A stretch of DNA of 64,000 nt from Calidifontibacillus erzurumensis (GCF_013303125.1 NZ_JABTTE010000005.1:1-64000); one strand, 5' to 3'; shown: positions 31,157 to 40,100, counted from the first letter of the stretch. Made by a program: numbers and translations. The notes: generated by a model from the sequence alone, not told the origin.

Positions 31157-31195
31157 TGCTGACTCCTCCTCAGATTCTGTATAAAGATTCTTTAT

Positions 31196-31213
31196 ATTTT
31201 ATATTTATTCATT
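31196..31213 (-). promoter_or_regulatory. ARG-box-like site 1 upstream of argG
   Basis: The minus-strand sequence AATGAATAAATATAAAAT matches the AhrC consensus CATGAATAAAAATKCAAK at 14 of 18 positions, about 40 bases upstream of the argG start. Confidence 0.5.
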
Positions 31214-31248
31214 CGAAAACAAAAATGTAAGAGGAAAATCCCTCTTTG

Positions 31249-31266
31249 AAAGAATGTTTATTCATT
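31249..31266 (-). promoter_or_regulatory. ARG-box-like site 2 upstream of argG
   Basis: The minus-strand sequence AATGAATAAACATTCTTT matches the ARG-box consensus at 14 of 18 positions, 53 bases upstream of site 1. A pair of boxes is usual for strong AhrC control. Confidence 0.5.
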
Positions 31267-31397
31267 AATACACTATACTCTAACAACTTTTTTTTAATTT
31301 TTCAATAGGTTTTATAAAAATTATTTTTAAAAATTACTAAGATTGGTCATCCTATGAAAATTCATGTACAATGGATAAGTAATAGGGGGAGAGTCTA

Positions 31398-31715
31398 ATG
31401 CGGGAATATTTTCAAGAAGATTCAAGATTAGGAATCTTGTTGCCACGCTTACAAAAAGAATGGCATGAACATAGTCTTAATGAGCAACAACAAATTTTAG
31501 CTTTTTGGGAAACGGAACGAGGAAAAATTCCAGACCGTATAAAAGAGTTAGAAACAACAATTAATTCAAAACAAGCAGAATTAGATAAAGAAGAAGATTT
31601 TCGCCGTTCATGCCAGCTAAATGCTGAAATATCAGAACTGGCATCAATTATTAATGATTTATGGATTTGGTTCCGTATTGATCAAAATGTAATAGAAGAA
31701 AAAATCCATGGATAA
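31398..31715 (+). CDS. Hypothetical small soluble protein
   Basis: I do not recognise a family with a known role. The 105-residue product is acidic, has no signal peptide or membrane segment, and is mostly helical with a likely coiled coil at about 45-80, where Glu, Lys and hydrophobic residues alternate. It ends with a tryptophan-rich stretch (DLWIWFRIDQN). GGGGGAG precedes the ATG, and a clear terminator follows 6 bases after the stop, so it looks like a real single-gene unit. It is divergent from argG and convergent with moaB. Confidence 0.75.
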   Translation: MREYFQEDSRLGILLPRLQKEWHEHSLNEQQQILAFWETERGKIPDRIKELETTINSKQAELDKEEDFRRSCQLNAEISELASIINDLWIWFRIDQNVIEEKIHG

Positions 31716-31719
31716 AGTT

Positions 31720-31750
31720 TAAGAAGCAACGGAAACCGCTGCTTCTTTTT
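31720..31750. terminator. Bidirectional terminator downstream of the 105-residue ORF and moaB
   Basis: Stem AGAAGCA-CGG / CCG-TGCTTCT (31722-31744) with an AAA loop and a T run on the plus strand. Confidence 0.8.
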
Positions 31751-32261
31751 ATTTGTTTTTCCGTATTTCACGTACGACGTGAGTAAGTTCTGGCAAAATT
31801 AATTTGTTCATCGCAAGTTTAACTGCACCGGATGAACCTGGTGTTGAAAAAATCGCTTTCCCCATTGCAACACCGGCAATCGCCCGGCTTAATATCGCTG
31901 CAGATCCAATATCCTCGGTATAACTGAGCATCCTGAATATTTCTCCAAAACCGACCATTTCTTTTTCAATAATTTCTTGGACGGTTTCAATGGTCACATC
32001 CCGTTTGGCGATGCCTGTGCCGCCATTGATTAGTATTACATCCACTTTTTCATCAAGGCACCCCATTATGATCGCACGCTTAATTTCTGCTTGTTCGTCT
32101 TTAACAATTAAATAATTCATCACTTCATGTCCGTGTTCTTGAAGCAAAGTCCTCATTAAGGCGCCGCTTTTATCGGTTTCTTCCGTACGAGTATCGCTAA
32201 CGGTAATAACCATGCAGCGAACAGATTTAGGTGCTTCTTTTTTATGTTCTAAAACGCTCAC
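31749..32261 (-). CDS. moaB: Molybdenum cofactor biosynthesis protein MoaB
   Basis: MogA/MoaB-fold protein that adenylylates or binds molybdopterin during molybdenum cofactor synthesis. The 170-residue product has the MPT-binding pattern ITVSDTRTEETDKSG, the loop INGGTGIAKRDVT and PGSSGAVKLAM. No other moa gene is nearby, so a role in the cofactor pathway depends on genes elsewhere; an isolated moaB is usual in Bacillus at this locus. It is the last gene of the ackA strand group, 20 bases after the EcsC-family gene. Confidence 0.92.
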   Translation of the reverse strand: MSVLEHKKEAPKSVRCMVITVSDTRTEETDKSGALMRTLLQEHGHEVMNYLIVKDEQAEIKRAIIMGCLDEKVDVILINGGTGIAKRDVTIETVQEIIEKEMVGFGEIFRMLSYTEDIGSAAILSRAIAGVAMGKAIFSTPGSSGAVKLAMNKLILPELTHVVREIRKNK

Positions 32262-32281
32262 GAAATCACCTCAAGACTTCT

Positions 32282-33118
32282 TTATTTGTTTTTATCAATT
32301 AAATATCGCATCTGATAGTAACGATTAGCAAATTCCGTTACTTGACGTGATAGCCGATAATTCATGCCAGCGCCGACAGCCATTCCGATTAACGGGAGAC
32401 CTTGGATTAGTTTTTTTCTAAACATCATAATCACGATTGATTTCATTATTTGAATCAATGGTTGTTCAAGCCAACTTTCATTTGTTAATTGCTCATCTTT
32501 TTCGTAAAAATAATAAAGCTGTTCATCAAATTGCTGCGCTTCTTCTAAAAGCTTTGACCATCCTTCTGCCCGCATTCGTTTAGGTAATGTCGCCGCATGA
32601 AAGACTTTTAAAGAAGTCATCATTTCAAACGGGATGTTGACATCATATCCATATACAAGGGCAATATTTTGAACAGCTCTCAAGTTTAAAACAATAATTG
32701 CTGGAATATCTACCCCTAATAGGATGCCTCCAGTACCAGCAAGCCCGCCTTGCATAAGAGAATAAATACGGTATTTGGCAATTTGTTGATCTGCTAAATA
32801 AGAAAGCTGATCGATCGTCAACCTTTTCATATCTGATATTTTTTTGATGCTTTCATCAAGTACACGTGCAGATTTTAATAAATGCTCTTTCGCTTGTATT
32901 TGTGAATCGGACCCTTGGATAAAAGCATGAAGATGAAATAGCCACTGATCCAAGTTTTTGAAAAATTGCTCTTTAATATTTTCATCAAGCTTATTGAAAC
33001 TGGCTTCCACCCACTTATCAATGGTGCGTTCGATATCGCTCGGAATATATTCGAATAAAGTACGCTCCCATGAGGCAATATCCTGATAAACCTGCTTTTC
33101 ACGATCCGACCATTTCAT
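32282..33118 (-). CDS. EcsC family protein
   Basis: Protein of 278 residues in the EcsC family, named from the third gene of the B. subtilis ecsABC cluster; function unknown. It is mainly helical. A glycine-rich hydrophobic segment in the middle (QGGLAGTGGILLGVDIPAI, about 123-141) and a second one near the C-terminus (GLPLIGMAVGAGMNYRLS) are typical of the family and suggest membrane association. No ABC transporter genes are nearby. It lies between ackA and moaB on the same strand with a 20-base gap to moaB. Confidence 0.8.
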   Translation of the reverse strand: MKWSDREKQVYQDIASWERTLFEYIPSDIERTIDKWVEASFNKLDENIKEQFFKNLDQWLFHLHAFIQGSDSQIQAKEHLLKSARVLDESIKKISDMKRLTIDQLSYLADQQIAKYRIYSLMQGGLAGTGGILLGVDIPAIIVLNLRAVQNIALVYGYDVNIPFEMMTSLKVFHAATLPKRMRAEGWSKLLEEAQQFDEQLYYFYEKDEQLTNESWLEQPLIQIMKSIVIMMFRKKLIQGLPLIGMAVGAGMNYRLSRQVTEFANRYYQMRYLIDKNK

Positions 33119-33212
33119 TCAACGTCCCCCTATAATTGGATAGTACCTTCCTAACTTACTTATACTTTTATTTTGCCTTGTTGACTCACGAAATGGAAGA
33201 TCAAAGAAGCTT

Positions 33213-34400
33213 TTATAACGCAAGACGTACAGTGTCTCTCGCAATCATAACTTCCTCATTTGTCGGGATCACAAGCACTTTCACTGGAGATTGCGGCTGA
33301 TTGATGAACGCTTCTTTCCCGCGGACTTTATTTAATTCTTCATCCCAATAAACACCCATGAATTCAAGGCCTTGTAAAACACGCGCCCGGACAACATCGC
33401 TATTTTCCCCGATGCCGGCAGTAAAGATAATTGCGTCTACCCCTCCCATTCTTGCAGCATAAGATCCGATATATTTATGGATGCGAGAAGCAAACACATC
33501 GAGGGCAAGACGGGCGCGTTCATTTCCTTTTTCAGCTTCAGCCTCTATATCACGAAGGTCGCTTGAAAAACCTGAAATAGCAAGCAAACCACTTTGTTTA
33601 TTAAGAACTTCTAGCACTTCATCAGCAGTTTTTCCCGTTTTTTCCATAATATACGGAATTAAAGCTGGATCTATATTTCCTGAACGTGTTCCCATCGTCA
33701 CCCCGGCCAACGGTGTAAATCCCATCGATGTATCAATGGATTTCCCACCTTGTATAGCAGCTATACTTGCCCCATTTCCGAGATGACATGATAATAACCG
33801 AAGGGTATGGAGCGGTCGGTTTAACAGTTCCGCAGCACGCTCTGACACATATTTATGAGATGTGCCGTGGAAGCCGTATTTTCGAATCCCAAATTTTTTA
33901 TAATATTCATAAGGCAAGCTATACAAAAAAGATTGCTCCGGCATTGATTGATGAAAAGCTGTATCAAAAACTGCCACAGCCGGAACATTTGGCAAAACTT
34001 CCTTAAACGCCCGAATACCAACAAGATTTGCTGGATTATGCAATGGCGCCAATTCAGATAATTGTTCAATCGTCTCGATAACTTCATCAGTAATTAGTAC
34101 GGAGTCGCTAAATTTTTCACCGCCATGGACAACACGATGGCCAATGCCCTCGATCTCATTTAGTGAAGAAACGACATTTAGTTGAATCAATTTATCAAGA
34201 AGCATTTTAACAGCGACAGCATGGTTTGAAATGTCTGTCACTTCTTTATATTTCTCTCCATTTACAGTAATACTAAAAATGGAATCTTTTAATCCAATTC
34301 TTTCAACAAGTCCTTTTGTTAAAACTTGTTCGCTCGGCATTTCAAATAATTGAAATTTTAACGATGAACTTCCTGCATTTACTGCTAAAATTTTAGCCAT
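33213..34400 (-). CDS. ackA: Acetate kinase
   Basis: Converts acetyl phosphate and ADP to acetate and ATP, the overflow route for excess acetyl-CoA. The 395-residue protein has the family signatures [13 protein letters not shown] at the N-terminus, [11 protein letters not shown] and [22 protein letters not shown] and the C-terminal [16 protein letters not shown] are also present. AAAAGGAG precedes the ATG with fairly long spacing. ytxK lies 75 bases upstream on the same strand, so co-transcription is likely. I searched the short upstream region for a cre site and found no good one. Confidence 0.97.
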   Translation of the reverse strand: MAKILAVNAGSSSLKFQLFEMPSEQVLTKGLVERIGLKDSIFSITVNGEKYKEVTDISNHAVAVKMLLDKLIQLNVVSSLNEIEGIGHRVVHGGEKFSDSVLITDEVIETIEQLSELAPLHNPANLVGIRAFKEVLPNVPAVAVFDTAFHQSMPEQSFLYSLPYEYYKKFGIRKYGFHGTSHKYVSERAAELLNRPLHTLRLLSCHLGNGASIAAIQGGKSIDTSMGFTPLAGVTMGTRSGNIDPALIPYIMEKTGKTADEVLEVLNKQSGLLAISGFSSDLRDIEAEAEKGNERARLALDVFASRIHKYIGSYAARMGGVDAIIFTAGIGENSDVVRARVLQGLEFMGVYWDEELNKVRGKEAFINQPQSPVKVLVIPTNEEVMIARDTVRLAL

Positions 34401-34475
34401 GAAGCGGTCAACTCCTTTTCCTAACTCATTCTATGATGTATAAATTTTTACATGTTGACGAAATAAAAAATTTAA

Positions 34476-35456
34476 TTATGAAAGATTGTCACGAAACCAA
34501 TTTTCAATCATGCGGACCATTCCTTTCATTGCATCTTTTTTTGAAAAACTAGGAAGTTCCGCTAAGAGCGCTTGTTTCGGAGGTTGAACATTTTCTCCTC
34601 TTTTCCGTAAAATAAATATGCTTTTAGCATGTTTATGATTTTTAAACAATGATAATGGAAGTTGCAGCAATCCGATAATGACTGCATTTTTCTTAATATA
34701 TTCATGCAAATTTTTGGCCGTCTCACCATCAAACATGAAATTTGGAATCATTGCTATTAAATAGCCGCCTTCTTTCAAATGGCGCAAACTTTTTTCTATG
34801 TATAAATAATGAATAAAAGAATGGCCTTCAGATGATTTTAGTTCGTATTCAGAGGCAACAACGTCATTTGGATAATAACCGACTGGTAGATCGCTTACGA
34901 TTAAGTCAACGTCCTCTACGAATAAAGGCTGAAGCGCGTCCTGTCTAAACAATTCGATCTCATGCTTTTGTAAATTAGCTCCGATATAGGCCAATTTTAT
35001 TAATGTTTCATCAAATTCAATGCCGTAAGCTTGAATCTTTTTTTTCGAATTATTCAATATGGCTGTTAGTAAATTTCCTGTTCCACAAGCTGGATCAAGT
35101 AAACGAAACATCTGTTTGTCGTGTGTAAATTTATCTACTAAATAGCTCATAAAAAGACAAACAGCATCAGGAGTCATTTCATGATTCGGTTGAACGGCCT
35201 CCTTCATTCCTTTTAAAATTGCCAACTGAAATGCTTTTCGAATCGTTTCGTTTGGAATTTGTTCTAAATTTATCTTTTCATACTCATTCATGAGCTTTTC
35301 TATTGTATTCTTCGATAAATTTTGCAACACTTGACCTTCAAACAAATTTTCCCCTGTTTCAGCCAAAGCTTCCAAATAAGTTTTATTACTTTCATTCATA
35401 ATTAATGTCGTCGAATGGTCAAAGACTTGAAATAGTTTTTCAATATCACCAAACAT
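34476..35456 (-). CDS. ytxK: YtxK, class I SAM-dependent methyltransferase-like
   Basis: Protein of 326 residues with an N-terminal helical domain (about 1-95) and an N6-adenine-methylase-type catalytic fold. The SAM motif is LLDPACGTGNLLTAIL; the motif IV position reads VSDLPVGYYP where DNA adenine methylases have (N/D)PP(Y/F). The substrate is unknown, and the altered motif IV argues against simple assignment as a DNA adenine methylase. The ATG at 35456 has AGGTGG upstream; a longer in-frame reading is rejected. The pairing with ackA downstream is conserved widely in Bacillales and also in streptococci. Confidence 0.85.
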   Translation of the reverse strand: MFGDIEKLFQVFDHSTTLIMNESNKTYLEALAETGENLFEGQVLQNLSKNTIEKLMNEYEKINLEQIPNETIRKAFQLAILKGMKEAVQPNHEMTPDAVCLFMSYLVDKFTHDKQMFRLLDPACGTGNLLTAILNNSKKKIQAYGIEFDETLIKLAYIGANLQKHEIELFRQDALQPLFVEDVDLIVSDLPVGYYPNDVVASEYELKSSEGHSFIHYLYIEKSLRHLKEGGYLIAMIPNFMFDGETAKNLHEYIKKNAVIIGLLQLPLSLFKNHKHAKSIFILRKRGENVQPPKQALLAELPSFSKKDAMKGMVRMIENWFRDNLS

Positions 35457-35509
35457 TGAATCCACCTGTATCCTCCTCTCAGAAAATATTTCCGAGCAGT
35501 ATTTTAACA

Positions 35510-35545
35510 TTAGAAAAGGGCTGTCTCAATCGACAGCCCCATTTT
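35510..35545 (-). terminator. Terminator of tpx
   Basis: Perfect 8-bp stem GGGCTGTC / GACAGCCC (35518-35539), followed on the minus strand by TTTTCTA. Confidence 0.8.
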
Positions 35546-35551
35546 GTCACT

Positions 35552-36052
35552 TTATTTTGCGTTTTTGGCAGCTTCAATAGCCGCTTCATAGTTTGGATGG
35601 TTAGTAGCTTCTGTTACATATTCTACGTATGTAACTGTATCAGAAGAATCTACTACAAATACTGCACGTGTTAATAGTCGTAATTCTTTAATAACAACCC
35701 CATATGCTTCCCCGAATGAAAGATCACGGTGATCTGATAATGTTTGAACATTTTCAATTCCATTTGCTCCGCACCAACGTTTTTGCGCAAATGGCAAATC
35801 AACACTGATTGTTAAAATTTTTACATTATCAAGCTTTGAAGCTTCTTCATTAAAGCGTCTCGTTTGCGCATCACAAACTCCTGTATCCAATGATGGTACG
35901 ACGCTAATTAATCGTACATGTCCTTTTGTATCATCTAATGTTACCTCTGATAAATCATTTGCTAATACCGTAAAGTTTGGTGCTTTATCACCAACTTTTA
36001 CTTCATTTCCGATAAGAGTAACAGGATTTCCTTTAAAAGTTACATTTGCCAT
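35552..36052 (-). CDS. tpx: Thiol peroxidase (Tpx)
   Basis: Atypical two-cysteine peroxiredoxin that reduces hydrogen peroxide and alkyl hydroperoxides with thioredoxin. The 166-residue protein has the peroxidatic Cys60 in [15 protein letters not shown] and the resolving Cys94 in KRWCGANG, the spacing expected for Tpx. It has its own terminator downstream and another upstream after ytfJ, so it is probably a single-gene unit. AGGAGGA precedes the ATG. Confidence 0.96.
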   Translation of the reverse strand: MANVTFKGNPVTLIGNEVKVGDKAPNFTVLANDLSEVTLDDTKGHVRLISVVPSLDTGVCDAQTRRFNEEASKLDNVKILTISVDLPFAQKRWCGANGIENVQTLSDHRDLSFGEAYGVVIKELRLLTRAVFVVDSSDTVTYVEYVTEATNHPNYEAAIEAAKNAK

Positions 36053-36129
36053 CTATGTTTCCTCCTTGTATAAGTTTCATCACTACTCCTACAATACCAC
36101 TATTTCCATATTGTTAAACCTAAAAATTT

Positions 36130-36157
36130 AAAAAGTTAGCATTAAGCTAACTTTTTG
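36130..36157 (-). terminator. Terminator of ytfIJ
   Basis: Stem AAAAGTTAGC / GCTAACTTTT (36131-36155) with a 5-base loop, next to the ytfJ stop. Confidence 0.8.
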
Positions 36158-36158
36158 A

Positions 36159-36629
36159 TTAAATAGGCAGTTGTTCATTTCCGTTATTGCCTTGAGGCTG
36201 ATCTTGTTTTTCCTCCTTTAAATCTTCACCATTTTTATTATTTTTACTAATCATACTTTGAATTTTTTCTACAGCTTGCGGCGCCAAATCAAGCAGCCTT
36301 TCAAATAAGTGGGTGCTTTCATCTAAATGGATCATTTTTACACCGGAAGCATTAACAACTAAAAAAGCAATCGGTGTAATTGAAACTCCCGCTCCGCTTC
36401 CGCCGCCAAAAGGAAGGCCTTGGTTATTTCCTTCACTTCCGCCATTTTGTCCTTGTATTTGAAATTCACTACCACCGGCCGCAAAGCCGAATCCAACTTT
36501 TGATACGGTTAAAATAACACTGCCATCAGGGGTTTCAACCGGATCGCCAATGATCGTATTAACATCAATCATTTGCTTCAAGCTTTCCATAGCTGTATTC
36601 ATCAAACCTTGAATTGGATGTTCTGACAT
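36159..36629 (-). CDS. ytfJ: GerW family sporulation protein YtfJ
   Basis: Forespore-made protein of 156 residues; GerW/YtfJ mutants of B. subtilis make spores with defective germination response. Motifs seen are the N-terminal IQGLMNTAMESLKQMIDV, TPDGSVILTVSKVGFGFAAGGS and a glycine-rich loop (GGGSGAGVSITPIAFLVV), followed by a polar Gln/Asn-rich tail. AAGGAGG gives a very good ribosome site. The start lies 65 bases inside ytfI, so the genes overlap and are coupled. The sigma-F promoter ahead of ytfI fits forespore expression. Confidence 0.92.
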   Translation of the reverse strand: MSEHPIQGLMNTAMESLKQMIDVNTIIGDPVETPDGSVILTVSKVGFGFAAGGSEFQIQGQNGGSEGNNQGLPFGGGSGAGVSITPIAFLVVNASGVKMIHLDESTHLFERLLDLAPQAVEKIQSMISKNNKNGEDLKEEKQDQPQGNNGNEQLPI

Positions 36630-37278
36630 GTCGTTGGCCTCCTTTTACACTTTTCCAATATTTCACGACTCTGAATGCTCCGACCATAGCATGCCCTATT
36701 CGAAACGAAAAAATACATATTAATCTGGTGGTTGCGAAACGATCTTGAAAGGATGGGGTTATCGAAAGCTGCGGCATCGTCATTAGATTCATAGCTTTGC
36801 TTAATAAACCAACAATTGTTCCTTTTGCTGACCATAATAAACCGCTTGCAATGCCAGTTTGTGCCGCATCACCTAGTCCGAATGATGTATGCCATTCAAA
36901 TTTATGTATAGAAATTTTCTTCAAAAATTTTTTTACGATTTCGTGAAAGTGGATGACATGATCAATAAATTCTTTTACTTGTTCAATTTTTTTCAAAATA
37001 TCATTTACAGTAATTCTTTTCGTGTTTTCCGAAATTGGTACATGACTTTTCCCAACTTTTTGCTCATTTTTTACTATTAATGACGGATGGTCCGTATCTA
37101 TTTTTAATAAAGGGACATCAATTGTGTAGGAGATGAGGCCGAATAAAGCCTTTATCGTAATTTTAAAGTGATTAGATTCATTATTGTGGCTAAGATCAAC
37201 TTTTATTTTCAGTTTTGTAAAGGATAGAAGAAAAAGTAACACAATAATTACTAATACTATTAATAAAAACAACATCAT
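36565..37278 (-). CDS. ytfI: DUF2953 membrane protein YtfI
   Basis: Protein of 237 residues with one N-terminal membrane segment (about 2-22) and a conserved soluble region typical of DUF2953. The motif FEWHTSFGLGDAAQTGIASGLLW is near residue 130. Function is unknown; the gene is expressed with ytfJ in the forespore in B. subtilis. The ATG at 37278 is chosen from AAGGA nine bases upstream and from the sigma-F promoter just ahead; a start at 37308 would lie inside that promoter. The 65-base overlap with ytfJ is long, and the last residues look less conserved. Confidence 0.82.
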   Translation of the reverse strand: MMLFLLIVLVIIVLLFLLSFTKLKIKVDLSHNNESNHFKITIKALFGLISYTIDVPLLKIDTDHPSLIVKNEQKVGKSHVPISENTKRITVNDILKKIEQVKEFIDHVIHFHEIVKKFLKKISIHKFEWHTSFGLGDAAQTGIASGLLWSAKGTIVGLLSKAMNLMTMPQLSITPSFQDRFATTRLICIFSFRIGHAMVGAFRVVKYWKSVKGGQRHVRTSNSRFDEYSYGKLEAND

Positions 37279-37300
37279 CCCTTCACATCCTTTCTCTACC

Positions 37301-37330
37301 ATTATCACCCCGCAAAACTTTAAATAAACC
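37301..37330 (-). promoter_or_regulatory. Sigma-F promoter of ytfIJ
   Basis: On the minus strand GTTTA, a 15-base spacer, then GGTGATAATG. This matches the sigma-F consensus GYWTA-N15-GGNRANANTN at every fixed position, about 20 bases ahead of the ytfI start. Confidence 0.75.
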
Positions 37331-37354
37331 TGCTGTTCAATGAACGAGCAGGCT
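37322..37354 (-). terminator. Terminator of sppA-yteJ
   Basis: Stem CCTGCT-GTTC / GAAC-AGCAGG (37330-37353) followed on the minus strand by TTTATTT. The tail overlaps the -35 of the ytfI sigma-F promoter. Confidence 0.7.
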
Positions 37355-37372
37355 TCTTTTTTATTTTTTTAT

Positions 37373-37912
37373 TTAATATCTAGAATAGGGGATTAAAAAA
37401 CCTTTCCGTTCTTGAATAACGATTGTATCAGCAAAATAATCATGCCACCCTTGTTTTTTGCTTGATAGGAGAATGGCAATAAAACCAAGGAATAAAACAG
37501 TTTTGCTAATAAATTTTCCAATTAATTCCCTAAATATAACCGTACTCCATGTTAGTTTTTGAGAATTTTCATGTATAACCTTCATCCCGAAAACCATTTT
37601 CCCGAGCGTCTGTCCGAAAAATTTTGTCATTAGAATAAAGTAAGCATACATAACAGCAGCCGTTGCTATAACGATTGTAGAGAACATGCTTGTTTCTGAT
37701 AATGGGATATCAAACATGCGAAACAATGGATATATAAAAATTCGATGCAAACTCCCGACAACAACCATATCTAATATATAAGCCCATAACCGAATCCAAA
37801 AGCCAGCGAGGACAACATAGTGCTGTATTTCCGGTTTCCAATTGTCTGTTTGCTTATATTCTTTTAATGGTTCTTTTTTTTCGGTGAATGATTCATCAAC
37901 GATATGATCCAC
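37373..37912 (-). CDS. yteJ: RDD family membrane protein (YteJ)
   Basis: RDD-domain membrane protein of 179 residues with about three membrane segments; the characteristic Arg-Asp pattern is in AGFWIRLWAYILDMVV, and a second motif GQTLGKMVFGMKV follows. B. subtilis YteJ is encoded next to sppA and is reported as its inhibitor. A GTG start at 37912 is chosen because AAAAAGGA lies 5 bases upstream and 19 bases separate it from the sppA stop. Longer in-frame readings overlap sppA. The function here is inferred from that conserved pairing. Confidence 0.82.
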   Translation of the reverse strand: MDHIVDESFTEKKEPLKEYKQTDNWKPEIQHYVVLAGFWIRLWAYILDMVVVGSLHRIFIYPLFRMFDIPLSETSMFSTIVIATAAVMYAYFILMTKFFGQTLGKMVFGMKVIHENSQKLTWSTVIFRELIGKFISKTVLFLGFIAILLSSKKQGWHDYFADTIVIQERKGFLIPYSRY

Positions 37913-37931
37913 CCAATTCCTCCTTTTTTCA

Positions 37932-38942
37932 TTAACGTGTATATAAGTACATGAGACGTGGAGCATTAGGCTGGTTTAATAATTTTGCTAAACCAATGAT
38001 TTCAAAATCATTTGAAAAAAGCTTGTAGCTTGCCATTTTAAACAGCGAATTCAACGAAAAAGAAGGCTCATATTCAATGACGCTGACATCGCCGATCCCT
38101 TTCAATTTTTTCATCTCTCGAATGGCATCCTCTAAATAACCGAACTCGTCAATAAGTCCAAGATCCTTCGCTTGTCTACCATCATAAATTCGACCATCAG
38201 CAATTTTTCGCACTTTTTCAACCGGCATCTTTCTTCCTGTTGCAATGACATTGACGAATTCCTCGTAAGAATGATTGACCATCTCTTGTAATATTTTTCT
38301 TTCTTCTTCCGTCATTTCTCTCGTTGGACTTAAAATATCTTTATAGGGCCCGCTTTTGATCGTTTCAAATTTTACTCCGTACCGTTTAGCTAACTCGGCA
38401 TAATTGATGCTTTGAATAATGACCCCAAGCGATCCTGTTAATGTTTCAGGACTGGCAAAAATTTTGTCTGCTGCTGTTGAAATATAATAACCTCCAGATG
38501 CAGCTAGGCTGCCCATTGACACATATATTGGTTTTCTTTGTTTTTCTTTAATATCGATCAATTTATCATATATTTCTGCACTTTCGAGCACTCCGCCTCC
38601 GGGAGAATTTACTCGAATTATTATTCCTTTCACATTTGCATCCTTTTGTGCCCGGTCAAGCATTCTCATAAATGTTTTGTGACGATATCCTGGCGTTGAT
38701 ATAAATGATTCGACCTCCCCCGTATCTTGGATAACGCCATTTATTTCCAACACAACTATTCTTCCTTGCTCTGAACCTGCTTCAAGGACGGTTTCTGTAA
38801 ATTCTTCGTCAAAATCATTAAAAAAACTAACTTGCCATTCATCTATTTCTTCAAATGCTAAAGATGAAAGTACATTGACACCTAAAGAAAAGAAAAAAAG
38901 TAAAGTTGCTAATCCTAAAGCCATCCATCGTTTACTGTTCAT
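37932..38942 (-). CDS. sppA: Signal peptide peptidase SppA
   Basis: Membrane serine protease that degrades leftover signal peptides and has been linked to resistance to antimicrobial peptides. The 336-residue short form has an N-terminal membrane segment (about 7-28) and an S49 domain. The Ser-Lys dyad is visible as Ser149 in MGSLAASGGYYIS and Lys201 in KSGPYKDILSPT. The ATG at 38942 has AAAGGAGT upstream; a longer in-frame reading is rejected. It is followed by yteJ on the same strand and is divergent from nadK. Confidence 0.93.
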   Translation of the reverse strand: MNSKRWMALGLATLLFFFSLGVNVLSSLAFEEIDEWQVSFFNDFDEEFTETVLEAGSEQGRIVVLEINGVIQDTGEVESFISTPGYRHKTFMRMLDRAQKDANVKGIIIRVNSPGGGVLESAEIYDKLIDIKEKQRKPIYVSMGSLAASGGYYISTAADKIFASPETLTGSLGVIIQSINYAELAKRYGVKFETIKSGPYKDILSPTREMTEEERKILQEMVNHSYEEFVNVIATGRKMPVEKVRKIADGRIYDGRQAKDLGLIDEFGYLEDAIREMKKLKGIGDVSVIEYEPSFSLNSLFKMASYKLFSNDFEIIGLAKLLNQPNAPRLMYLYTR

Positions 38943-39058
38943 AAAATACTCCTTTAGCATAGAATTTGATAAAAAAATATTTGAAAAAAGTTTCTTCAAA
39001 CTTTATCTTAAAATAGTGCACCAACCCCTTGTAATAAAATCTTAAAAAATGCGCTCTT

Positions 39059-39087
39059 TTGAATTTTATGTGAGATGTTAATATAGT
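39059..39087 (+). promoter_or_regulatory. Sigma-A promoter of nadK
   Basis: TTGAAT (39059-39064), 17-base spacer, TATAGT (39082-39087), 33 bases ahead of the start codon. Confidence 0.6.
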
Positions 39088-39120
39088 ATGTAGGGTTAAC
39101 ATCAAAGGAGGACTAACAAA

Positions 39121-39921
39121 ATGTCAGATTTGCGGAATATTTTCTTTTTTTATAAGCCAACCGAAAAAGCAGCAGAACTTTTGAAACCATTATTCAAAAT
39201 TATGGAAAACCATGGATTTACCATTGTGCATGACTACAGAAAAGCAAATATCATTGCAAGTATTGGCGGCGATGGAACATTTTTGCAAGCGATCCGCAAA
39301 AGCGGATTTCGTGAAGATTGCTTATATATTGCAATTAATGATACGAATATTCCTATGCTTTATGCTGATTTTTCTATTCATGATACTGATAAAATTGTCG
39401 ATGCGATCATCAATAACAATGTGGAAGTCCGCCGTTATCCTACAATTTTAGCAACTATTGATGGACATACATCATTTTATTGTTTAAATGAATGTACGGT
39501 ACGTTCTTCTATTATTAAAACTTTCGTACTTGATGTATATATCGATGACTTATATTTTGAAACGTTCCGAGGGGATGGCATGATTGTCTCAACTCCAACT
39601 GGAAGCACTGGTTATTCAAAATCTGTAAAAGGTGCTGTCATCGATCCACTGCTCCCTTGCTTCCAGGTTAGTGAGTTAGCATCGTTAAACAATAATGCTT
39701 ACCGTACGCTAGGAGCTTCTTTTATATTAAGCGGTGATAGAAAACTAACATTGAAGTTAGCTCAAGATGGCAATGATTATCCTGTCATCGGAATGGATAA
39801 CGAAGCTTTGAGCATTCAACATGTGGAAAAAATCGAAGTTTCTTTAGGTGACCGAAAAATAAAAACGATTAAATTAAAAGACAACTCATTTTGGCAAAAA
39901 GTGAAGCGGAAGTTTTTATAA
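39121..39921 (+). CDS. nadK: NAD kinase
   Basis: Phosphorylates NAD to NADP with ATP or polyphosphate, cytoplasmic. The 266-residue length fits the short Bacillus form (ytdI, the second NAD kinase of B. subtilis). Motifs are GGDGTFLQA with Asp51, the LNECTVR motif and STPTGSTGYSKS. AAAGGAGG precedes the ATG. It is divergent from sppA and convergent with ytcI. After the stop, 220 bases hold only a terminator. Confidence 0.95.
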   Translation: MSDLRNIFFFYKPTEKAAELLKPLFKIMENHGFTIVHDYRKANIIASIGGDGTFLQAIRKSGFREDCLYIAINDTNIPMLYADFSIHDTDKIVDAIINNNVEVRRYPTILATIDGHTSFYCLNECTVRSSIIKTFVLDVYIDDLYFETFRGDGMIVSTPTGSTGYSKSVKGAVIDPLLPCFQVSELASLNNNAYRTLGASFILSGDRKLTLKLAQDGNDYPVIGMDNEALSIQHVEKIEVSLGDRKIKTIKLKDNSFWQKVKRKFL

Positions 39922-40100
39922 TTAAAAATATCACTTTTTCCGAGCTAAAAGTTCTACAAAATGAGCAGTTGATTCCAGAGGATTCCTAACGGAACTAAAG
40001 TGGCTTTTTTACTTAAAATTACATAGTTCTTGAACAAAATCATTGTTTCCGAAATTTTATACTGATATTAACTCGCACGTCTCAACTAAGAGCATAAAAA

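Noticed and set aside
34401-34475. cre site ahead of ackA
   Set aside because: No convincing match in the short ytxK-ackA gap; control may act upstream of ytxK.
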